From Camellia lanceoleosa (Eukaryota; Streptophyta; Magnoliopsida; Ericales; Theaceae), in NCBI GenBank assembly GCA_025200525.1, contig CM045762.1, positions 106,108,682-106,172,681 of the forward strand: a stretch of DNA of 64,000 nt, written 5' to 3'. Position 1 is the stretch's first letter, and each line of letters begins with the position of its first letter. Below the pieces are notes generated by a model. It was given only the letters and a program-made list of their open reading frames with translations, was not told the origin of the DNA and made no database searches. Below are positions 55,400 through 64,000 of this stretch, one piece after another. A program made the position numbers and the translations under genes.

Positions 55400-57015
55400 C
55401 TATTCTTGATGTTTGTTTAAGGGCTCAACCCTGTTTGAGCCCTCTATCTTACACTTCCTTCAATACACTCTTATATGCCATTATTTTGCATTGAATATTT
55501 GGCCTATGTGTGATCTGATTTGGAGCATCTCATGAACTGATATTGTGTCTATTTTGAGCCCCTATTCAACATTGAAGAAGGGATCAACCTTGTTTTCATG
55601 CTCTATATGCCACTTGCTTTGAATCCATGTTTAGCCTTTGTTTTTGCATGCTTTTTCTAGCCTATGAGTGATCTTTTTTCGAGCATGTAATAAACTGTGA
55701 GTGGGCCTATTTTGAGCCCCACTTCAACATTGAAGAAGGGCTCAACCATGTTTGGCCTTTCTATCATGCACTTGCTTCATAATCTATCATATTTACCGTA
55801 AAATTGCATGCTATTTTTAGCTTATGTGCATTTGTTTTTGGAGTATGTCATGAACTGTGAGTAGGCTTATTTTATGTCTCTCTACAACATTGTATAAGGG
55901 ACCAACCTTGTTGGGAGTCTCCATGTTGTGTTTGCCTTTATATCCCTCTTTGGCCCTCATTTTGCATGCTTTGTTAGGCCTATTTTGCTTCTGTTTTCGG
56001 CCATGATCAGGTATGGAAAGAGTCATATTTTGGCATTCTCTTCATGTTTTGTTAAGTATCTTAGGCTTTTTGGAGAATTCTTGGTATACCTCTCTTTATA
56101 GCCCTCTTTTGGTCCATATTTTGCATGCTATGTTTTCTGTATTTGCATACTGTTTTGGGGGTTTTCATCTACTGTAAATGTGCATATTTTTGAGCCCTCT
56201 TCAATGTTTTAGAACTGTATTTTTCAGTTTAAGCATCCTATATATCACTTGCTTCATTATTCCACTCTTTTCCCCCATTTTTGCATGCTATTTTTGCCAT
56301 ACTTGTGTTTGTTGTTTGGCCATACTTTGTACTGGAAAAATGCTAGTTTAGGGGCTGCCTAGCATCTGTCTTTACACTTCATGTCCATATTGTGCATGTT
56401 TGGCATAGCTGCAAGTCATTTCGGGTGCTTAGCATAGCATTTCGGGCATCGGGTGTAATTTTGCTACAATTTAGGGGCTGTTTTTGCATCATTTTGGCTG
56501 CTGAAATTTTCATTTTCCATATGCCATATGCCACGTCTTATTTTGCATGCCATTGCATTCCGTATGCCATCGCCTCGGTTTGCGTGCCCGCGGGCGCGCA
56601 TTTCGAGGCACTTCTTTTTTCATCCGACGGCTTCTTATGTGAGTGTGACTGAGGTCCACTCATGTTAGTGTAAGTCCATTTTGCATTCTGTATGTCATTT
56701 ATAGTCCTATCGCATTTCGTATGCCATTTTCTCGGTTTGCGTGCCCGTGGGCACGCATTTCGAGACATCTCATTTTAGTCTCATTGTATATCATATTTCA
56801 GGCCGTTTCATGCCTTTATGTCATTGCCTCGGTTTGCGTGCCCGTGTGCACGCATTTCGAGGTGCTTCACTTTCATCCGCCGGCCTCTTATGTGAGTGTG
56901 GCTGAGGTCCACTCGTGTTGGTGTAAGTCCAATTTGCATTGCGTATGCCATTTTATGCCTTACGATCATTTCCTCGGTTTGCGTGCTCGCGTGCACGCAT
57001 TTCGAGGCATCTCAT
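55400..57015 (+). repeat. Diverged tandem repeats in the T2 LTR
   Basis: Two sets: units of about 150-190 bp with TGCATGCTATTTTTAGCCTA-like and CATGAACTGTGAGTGGGCCT-like text; and three units with GGTTTGCGTGCCCG, GCGCATTTCGAGGC at 56575, 56735, 56828 and 56975 (the last two close). Overlapping frames with VCVPVCTHFE-like words come from the repeat. Confidence 0.7.
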
Positions 57016-58387
57016 TTTCATAGCATTATGTATGTCAGGATTGCATTTTAGTTGCATTCATGCATATCATGCATATTGCATCGTGTTCGGGATAGGAGTT
57101 AGCCTGGGCACGGGAAACGAGGCGCGTTCCGTACTCCGAGTGACGGAACGGGTCTCAATTCCCAAGTCACCGACATTCCGGATTATCCATGATGGAGTTA
57201 GATTTTTGTTGTAGCATTCACATGCATTCATCCTATATTGAGTTGTGCAATCCGATTCCTCGGCCATCATGCATCGATATACGTGATTGGTGGCACGAGG
57301 ATCGAGGCATGCATATATTTGTGAAATACATTGCTATGCCCCTTTCCTGCTCTCTGTTGCAGCAAAATGAAGAATCGACAACTTTTCGGGACTTGGCACG
57401 CATTTCGAGAAACATCGCAAACATAGGCTAATTGAGGCATCTCAGTGGATTTTCGAAAAGGCAGCCCAACATGCATCATTTCATTATCCGGAGCAGAGTC
57501 AAGGCAGTCCCTGGCTTGCATGCCAGTTTACAATTTTTCTTCTTTAATTTGTTAATTAATTAGGAATTTGTATATTTATTATCTCGGACTGTAATATTCG
57601 GACATTCGGATCAGATATTTATTCGCATCCTCTACGAGGGCATAATTGTAATAAGTGTGGAGTGTGATGTATGTCTTCCAACCCCACGTCTTTCTTCCCT
57701 TTATTTACCCGCCATTTATGGTTAGATATAGGGCATATTTCAGCTTAGCATACAAAGATGACAAAGATGTTTGCATCATTCATCTGTTGCACGCATTTTC
57801 CTGGCGATCATACAAACTGCATTTGTATTTCAATCCTAAATTGAATACTTGATAGCTGTAGCATTTCATATGCCATGTTTAGAATAGCCGAGCCTGCTAT
57901 AGTTTGCATTTTTGCATGTGTTGCATTAGGCATTTCTGTATACTTAGGATCATGCATGATTTCTAATGAGCTTTCTGTTTTGGCTTGGAGTACTCGGTGA
58001 GCTTTTATGCTTTAGCATCCTCGTATGCGTGTAAGTGCTGCCATGAATAGCATGCTTACCATGAGGCTAAATGCTTATGTGATATAACTGCCTTGAATGC
58101 CTGTGGGTGGAGGCTGAGTTACTTGAATTGGGACAATTCATCAAATGCTTGTTTTAAGCCCACTAGATAGTGGCAAAATCATGCTTTCTAAGCCCACCCG
58201 AGGGTGGCAAATCCACGTCTTAGCCTACCTGCGGGTAGCACCATCAAACCATTTTTCAAACAAACAGACATGAAGTGCTTGTTCCAATTCAGATATTCAT
58301 TTATACTTGTATGTCAGGCGATCGTGATAGTAACCTAAGCTAATAACCGAATAAGAACTCGTAATGTTTTCAAAATCGATATCATGG

Positions 58388-58675
58388 TTAGTAGAGGCCT
58401 TTGGACGAAGTAGCTGGGTGCTCACGGTGACCTTCCCAATCGTATCCAAGTTCCCGAGCCGAGGCAACTTTGGTGATGACGACACGGCCTTTTGGCATCG
58501 GGTTTCCTAAATTTCCCATTTTAAAATATTTAGGTGCACTCAGATCCGGGCAGTAGTCCATGTTTGACACTTCTTTCAAAAAATTGCTTAAAAAAACGAT
58601 TTGGTTTGGATTTGGACTCTTCGGTTCAAGATTGAGAACCGTGACATTTGAGTCCTTCGAATCAGAGTGACCCAA
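58388..58675 (-). other. Uncharacterised open frame in unplaced LTR segment
   Basis: 95 codons on the minus strand with balanced composition (contains NMDYCPDLSAPKYFKMGNLG and VASARELGYDWEGHREHPAT). No domain recognised, no introns or regulatory context. It sits in the unplaced part at the right of T2. Could be a coding scrap or a chance frame. Confidence 0.25.
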
Positions 58676-58854
58676 TATCGAACTGCACGGGGGATTCGTG
58701 ACCTTCCCGGATGCGTCGACGCCTGCTTATCTTGGCATGTTTTACTTGGCTCAATTCTTGTTTACACATTTTACATTACCAATCCATTCTTTAATTGGTT
58801 AAGTCCAATGTGCAAGTCCTCTAAGGAGAGGAGGTCAACCAAAAGAATGGTTTA

Positions 58855-60340
58855 GGACATGAGAGGATTATGTCCTTTGACTAGGAGGAACCCTCAAAAG
58901 AAGGTTAAAGCCATTTGGGCACAAATCCTACTTCATGCTTAAACACAAGCTTAAGGTCAAACAACCCTCAAATCAAATTGAAAACTGAAGAAATGGGAGA
59001 GAGGTTGCAGATGTTCAATGTTGAGATAGCATGCTAAAGACCTTAAAGCATGCAAGCAATATAAGCATAACATGTTAAGGGACTTAAGCATTGGAGCTAG
59101 TGAAGGACACAACACTAGAACCATGCAATACAATGCTCAATGGACTAAACCAGCCCTAAACAAACCTCATGCATGCCAAAACAGTGGCCAAATCATGCTG
59201 AGATTGAAGTTTACAGGGCAAGAAAATCATGCATACCAATTGGCCAACAAGCAAGGCATAAGGCTGAACTCTTAGAAGCTATGAAAGAGTTGTACATGCA
59301 AGAGTATGACAATGGTATAAGCTCTGAAATTACATGCTAAATGATGCCATATCATAGAAATAACTCAAACAAAGCATGCGAGAGGCCTAGAGCATCAAAG
59401 CTAGTGAAGTGTATTACACTAGAAGCATGCATTATCAAGCTCAATCAACCAAACTAGCTATGAAAAGACCTAAAACATGGCAAAACAGTGGCCAAAATGT
59501 GCTGAGATGGTAGCACCAAAAGTAAGAAAATGATGTTCATGTATTGGCTCATAAACAAGGCATAAGGCACAACTCATAAAAGCTATGAAAGAGTGGAATA
59601 TATGAGAGTGTGACTATGCTATATACACTGAAATCATGTAAGAACTGAGGCTAAGGCATGCAATCATCACATACAAAGCATGCTAGGGACTTTGAAACTC
59701 AAAGCTAGTCAAAGGCCTTTACACTATAGCTATACAAAGCAAGCCTCAAAGGGCCAAGACCACTTCAAATAGAGTTTAAGCATGCTAAAACATGAGTAAA
59801 AACATGCTAGAGTGTAGCCAAAATAAGCTAGAATGGTGGGTTAAAGCATCAAGCATACAAGGCTAATAAGCAAGATTACACTACAAGTGTAAGAAGCATG
59901 GAAGCAATAACCAAACCACCCTAAAACAAAGTTAGAGAAGGCCCAAAAAGTCACAAAAACATGCTTGAACTCAGCTTAAGAAAAGGAGAAACACATAATC
60001 ACTTGATAGGCTAACAACACATGCAATCAAGACAAAAGGAGAGGGGACTACCCCCTTCCATTTTGGACCTCAAGACCACCTTTCCACCACTGAAATTCCT
60101 TTGAGTTTCAGTGGTAGAAAGGCCAAGCAAAGGCTATTACAAAATCTAAGGAAGGTGGCTCAAAAGGCTTTACAAGCCAAAGAAAAAAAGAGTGGAAACA
60201 CCCTTTAACCACACAAGACTCAAACCAACATTTTCAAGCCTTAAAATCAAAGTTTTTAAGAGGTTAAAATCAGCCTCAAAACATCATGCAAAGGTGGCAA
60301 AACAATGAACTAGAACAAAGCTTAAAAGAGGTAGTTTCTT
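58855..60340 (-). repeat. Leader repeats of T1
   Basis: Downstream (minus strand) of the T1 splice-donor-like site. Contains three to four diverged units around GCATGC...CTAGTGTAA/CTAGAAGCATGCA (59090, 59400, 59715) and CAAAACAGTGGCCAAA (59178, 59483). Analogous in position to the repeats at 55400-57015 in T2. Confidence 0.55.
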
Positions 60341-60595
60341 ACCCTTGTAGCACAGAAAGAAAACATCAAGCTTCTGAGCCAAAACCACTCCAAGGAGCTC
60401 AAATAAGACCTCCAAGATCCTCAACACTAAGGTGAGGGTGTTTGACTAGGTGTCTTAGTGCAAATGTGTGAAGAAAACACACTTTAAAGCTTAATATAGC
60501 ACAATATATATATATATAGAGAGAGAATTCTAGAGAGAGAGGGAGATTTTTAGCTCTGAAAAATCTGAACCCTAAAATAGGGGGAGGAAGCCCCC

Positions 60596-60606
60596 CTTAT
60601 ATAGGC
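60596..60606 (-). promoter_or_regulatory. T1 LTR TATA box
   Basis: CCTTATATAGG on +, CCTATATAAGG on -, about 425 bp inside the LTR start. CT-rich leader follows, then the GTAAGAA site. Confidence 0.5.
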
Positions 60607-61027
60607 AATGCAAGCCAAAAGGCTTGCTCAATCCCTTCATACACGTGTATGGAGGATGAGTTCAGTGAGCCATAGCTGGCTCAAAAGATCTGAAAATATC
60701 TAAAATGGAGAAAGTTGGCTGCCAGCCAGTTAAGTGGTCGGCCGGCCACTTCAACTTGCTGGCCAACCACTCCAACTAGCTGGCAAGGAGAAAAAGTAGC
60801 TGGCAACTGCCAAAAGTGGCTGGCAAGGCCCCACTCTCCTTCAGCCAAGAGGCACCAAGGTTTGGCCTAAAAACAAGGCCAAAACCAATAGGGTTTAGAA
60901 GCTTAAAGACAAGGCGCTCGGTCGAGACCTTCGAGTACTCAAAACTAGGGCAAACATGCGCAATCATCGCGTGCACAAACGATGACGTCTGAGTCTTAGG
61001 GTCGATCAAAAATGGAGTGTCTACAGC

Positions 61028-62800
61028 TGGCTCGATGATACCATGGATCGCATTGATCACGCCTTGGAAGGGGTGCTTGTAGGGCAGCCAAACCATTTGG
61101 TTCAGCCGGAGCGTGTGGCGCGGCCTTGATGCCTTTGTCAAATGGCCAGCGGCCACCAACTCCTTCAAATATTGTTTCAGCGGCAGACAGCCCTCAGTAC
61201 GATGCCCTTGCTCGCCATGAAAGGTACATCGATATCGCGGATTGAAGTCCCTTTGTGCATTGCCCAACTTAGCCAGAAACCGGATGTACGGCTCGTCGCG
61301 GATTTCGCTAAGGATGTGGTAGATCGGGATTTTGAAAACTGTTATGATGCCTATTCGGGCATTCAACTTTCTCTTTGCATCTTCTGCGGCATCGCGGCAA
61401 TAGTCAGCTCGGTCATTGTGGCGACTCTTATCCCGGTTGCGACGACCTCGGTCAGACCCTCTATCGTGGTTACTCGAACGGTTTGCCTCATGTCCGACCG
61501 TGTGAACCTTGCCGGCTACCCTCTTGTCCGCTGCCACTGGATTCGCCTTTACGGTGGTCGCGGTAGCATCATCCTCCACTCGGATGTGCTCATTTATGCG
61601 CTATATTAGTAGTTCCATGGTCGCCGGTTGGTTATGGTGAGTGAGTCCCTTAGTTTATGTTCGACAGGGAGACAGCGCTTGTATTAGGTGATTGCCAAGT
61701 TGGTTGGGCAATCAACGATTTCGTTGAAGGTTTATCAATACTTGGCGTTATATGCTTTGAAGGAGTCGTCTGGTTTCATTTTGACACTCAGAAGGTGGTC
61801 GAATTCCTTCAGCGTTTTGGTGTTGGTTTTGAATTGGGTTACAAACGCTTCCGCCAACTGCTACCACCTTTCGAAACTTTCCTCCGACAGCCTCTCGAAC
61901 CATTTCAAGCCTAACTCACCCAAACTTGATGGGAAAATATGGCACATAAGTGCGTCGTTACGCTCAGATCCACCATAACTTGCCGTGGTGGCTCACGTAC
62001 ATGTATGGGTCTATTTTTCCATCGTAGAGTGTAAACTTGGGTTGATAAAAGCCCACAGGGAGTGGTGTGGTCTTTATCTCGAGAGAAAAGGGGGTGGTGC
62101 TCAGCCTTGCCAAGTCTCTGTCCAAATGGACATGTACAGTTGGGTATGGTGGCGACATTACAACTTCTTCACTAGCTCGACCTCCATGGGATAAGCGCTG
62201 CCGCGCCGACACCCTTTGCGTCTCCTACCGGCGCGTGCGTTCCTCCAAGACATCATTCAGGTCCTCCGAACGGGCAGAGTAGGAATATCTCGATGTCGTC
62301 GAAGGTTGTAAGGGACGATAACTGTTGTCTCGGCGCACGAATTCTCTGCTGGAGAGTCAGAGTCACCAACCCCATAACTTCTGGTGATAGAGAGGGAGGG
62401 TGCCCGTCGTTGGTTCTGGTTGCCGGAGCGACGGGGATGGATAAACTCACTGTGGTTATTCACTCCAGCAACACCCTTCCCTTTGACCTGCCACTTCAGC
62501 GCCTCCATCTCCGCCGTTATCCTTCGAATAGCGGTGTCTTGGTCTCTCAGCCTATGCTCCAGGCGCTGAGCGTGCGATTCTTTTCACCGCCGATGCCTGT
62601 TGGGACTCTGCGAGTGGTCAGTGCTCTTTGCGCGCTTGTCTTGTACATCTCTACGGAGCCCTCTAGGAGAGGTCTCCAGACTAGTCATAGTAGGGATGGT
62701 GGGAAGACCATCTCTTCTCTAAACGGATTCCGAAGTAACGCCATCGATGGTAGACAGTGGAACGTTGTTGTTGTTCTCCATGGAAGTTGATCGGAAAAAC
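61028..62800 (-). pseudogene. Gypsy gag, degenerate and cut by T1
   Basis: Capsid/nucleocapsid gene of an LTR element. On the minus strand, in order: a Gln/Arg-rich N-terminus (about 62800-62250), FSLEIKTTPLPVGFYQPKFT then LYDGKIDPYMYV (about 62090-61975), a Retrotrans_gag core (SSLGELGLKWFERLSEESFE, then LLSVKMKPDDSFKAYNAKY, about 61945-61700) with several in-frame stops, and a zinc knuckle YRCTFHGEQGHRTEGCLPLK (about 61247-61188). The frame passes unbroken into the T1 LTR at 61027, so the C-terminal ORF extension beyond that point is LTR, not gag. Confidence 0.85.
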
Positions 62801-62830
62801 TTGGACGACAAGGTTTTGTCTGTCGAGTTC

Positions 62831-62846
62831 CCATAGACGGTGCCAA
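62831..62846 (-). promoter_or_regulatory. Primer binding site of the minus-strand gypsy
   Basis: TTGGCACCGTCTATGG on the minus strand directly after the LTR end (1-bp gap), resembling the TGGCGCCGTCTGTGGG sites of plant gypsy elements. The tRNA is not assigned here. Confidence 0.7.
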
Positions 62847-62847
62847 T

Positions 62848-63565
62848 TGTACGGGAGCCTAATATCCAACGTTATCTGCACTCCTTGTGTCTAAGTTGCA
62901 CTTTACTCCGATCAACTTGAGAACACAATGATAGTGATGGCGGTGTGCTACCGGAAAACTCCTCTGACGATCAAGTTAGCACACTCAGCGAGAGAGAGAT
63001 GGAGAGAAAAGAGAGGAGATAGTGGTAGATGAGTTTTGATTAGAAGATGTTTCAAACCTGAGTATGGGGGCGCAACACCGTTTATATAGTTTTTACGCGC
63101 ACTTCTACGCCAATTCCCCTATAGACGCGTGGACCTGCTCCCCTCTTATGTTTCCCCATGTGTTAGCGCTAATACAGGTAAACACCACCTAATGAAACTG
63201 CCAAATGGTATGGATGTGTACGAACAACAGAGTCTCCTTCTTGCAATCCCGTGGCGCAACGTAATACTTCCCACCGAGCTACGCTTGGCACAGCGTCGTA
63301 CCACCACTTTTCGATCGAGCTTTTGTCTAGTTTCCATGATAATTCCGCATCCTGGCTCGACCGAGCTTCTTAGTCATAACCGAGCTCTTGCTTGGTTGAT
63401 CCAATCGTTCAGACGACTAAACTTGTCTAACTCAGCAAGGAGCATATCCATGCCGAGCTAACGTTCGGAGGTTGCTCCTACTTGACCGGACCGAGGTCTT
63501 GGCCCAGAATACACATAATTTCCGCATGACCTTAGCTTGGCCCAACTTACCTCGACCCAATGTCA
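62848..63565 (-). mobile_element. Gypsy 5' LTR (718 bp)
   Basis: On the minus strand starts TGACATTGGGTCGAGG (63565) and ends GGCTCCCGTACA (62848), i.e. TG...CA, followed by the primer site and gag. TATA box TATATAAA on - at 63081-63088. Partner LTR not found in the window. Rich in CCGAG/CTCGG words like the LTR at 960-1501, but the two do not align over their length by eye. Confidence 0.75.
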
Positions 63566-64000
63566 AATTAAGAACTCCCCTCTCAGTAATCATTTTATTT
63601 CTTTTCTTATAAACATCATATCCAACTATAAAAAAAATCTAACATTTTTCTCAAACAAAACTATTTTAACTTATTAAAATAGTCAAAAATTAAAATAACT
63701 TACTAAAGTAGCCAACTTTCTAAATTGAGCCACAAACTCTTCAGGGAATGATTAGAAAAATGAAATTACTTATAATATTTATTTTTATGGTTAATTAAAT
63801 ATTTAAAAAATTATCATAATACATGGCCTTGTTTGTGATCTCTTAAATAATCAAGTTTTTAACTGAAAAAAAAAATTAGGAAAATTTACATGTGAGTGGG
63901 AATCTCAAAAATCAATTACAAATTTATTAAAAAAAAATTATGATTTTACTTTTTTAATGTTTATAAAGATTTTCACTTAAATTCCCTTTATTTTGATGTA
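63566..64000. other. AT-rich flank
   Basis: No gene or repeat recognised. Confidence 0.5.

Larger units (their letters stand above)
54105..58850 (+). mobile_element. TAT-type gypsy LTR on plus strand, inserted in T1 (T2)
   Basis: Starts TGTAGACACCCCATTTTTGA. A TATA-like CATATAAGG is at about 55066, and CAAGG/GTAAGTCTC, a splice-donor-like site, at about 55290, matching T1. 55400-56350 is a chain of GCATGCTATTTT...TTGAGCCC units, and 56560-57010 holds three units with CTCGGTTTGCGTGCCCG and CGCATTTCGAGG. The right end is not certain: homology to T1 covers up to about 58230 and the following 600 bp are unplaced. No coding domain for gag or pol. Confidence 0.6.
52700..61027 (-). mobile_element. 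TAT-type gypsy LTR on minus strand, interrupted (T1)
   Basis: The outer start is TGTAGACACTCCATTTTTGA on the minus strand at 61027. It carries a TATA box (CCTATATAAGG on -, 60596-60606) and a putative splice donor CAAGG/GTAAGAA near 60345. The copy runs left to about 58855, is interrupted by the plus copy T2, and resumes at 54104-52700, where it matches 57060-58230 of T2 in inverted orientation (shared words: CCATCATGCATCGA, GTTGCATTAGGCAT, GGGACAATTCATCAAA, GAGGGTGGCAAATCC). No internal gene is seen, so it may be a truncated or solo LTR of about 3.6 kb. The left end is truncated against the older remnant. Confidence 0.65.

Noticed and set aside
62293..62790. 165-codon plus-strand frame
   Set aside because: Opposite strand of the degenerate gag N-terminus; no domain.
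1..64000. Bacterial defence, phage or biosynthetic cluster as the exciting system
   Set aside because: Introns, plant retroelements and plant gene families throughout; no operon-like coding.

Overview
This window is nuclear DNA of a flowering plant. The evidence is long AT-rich spacers, GT-AG introns, chromovirus-type and TAT-type Ty3/gypsy elements, a CACTA transposon, a MURA-type MULE with an Ulp1-like gene, many small MITEs, and exon fragments resembling plant NEDD1 and plant ENT transporters. I see no intact host gene, no rRNA or tRNA gene and nothing bacterial. Almost everything is transposable-element DNA, nested several layers deep. The species cannot be named from the sequence.

Layout. 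(1) 1-1501 is the 3' end of a decayed gypsy element on the + strand: a gag remnant, tandem repeats and a 542-bp LTR. (2) 1962-29696 is a CACTA (En/Spm-type) element with 13-bp CACTACAAGAATT termini, 3-bp CTA target duplications and arrays of GGTCGC/GCGACC subterminal motifs. It has no recognisable transposase. It carries captured host-gene pieces: NEDD1 (a WD40 exon to the C-terminal exon), two first exons of an equilibrative nucleoside transporter, and unidentified exon-like pieces. (3) A 20.3-kb block (4601-24910) lies inside one NEDD1 exon of that CACTA. It is a tandem LTR-internal-LTR-internal-LTR-internal-LTR array of one non-autonomous, minus-strand gypsy family (3.3-kb LTRs, 2.4-kb non-coding internals, tRNA-Met type primer sites). 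A single AGAAA target duplication flanks the whole block. (4) 30690-41067 is an element with diverged ~115-bp terminal inverted repeats and a 9-bp ATTTAATTT duplication. It encloses a Kaonashi-like MULE (about 31663-40914) with a MURA transposase gene on + and an Ulp1-protease-like gene on -, both broken by nonsense codons. A short palindromic motif is scattered about 20 times through the MULE's non-coding parts. (5) 41077-50890 is AT-rich spacer with hairpin MITEs and one 833-bp element with a perfect 9-bp duplication. (6) 50890-63565 is a nest of LTR elements: a decayed + strand LTR remnant, then a minus-strand gypsy (LTR 62848-63565, gag 61028-62800). A TAT-type LTR on the minus strand inserted in that gag, and a second copy of the same LTR family on the plus strand inserted in the first.

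Nothing here looks like a working pathway; the window is a record of capture, insertion and decay. The most informative points are the CACTA/NEDD1/LTR-array nest, the single target duplication around four LTRs, the copy-to-copy differences in that array that pile up at CAG/CTG and CG sites (possibly a sequencing artefact), and the dispersed palindrome in the MULE.
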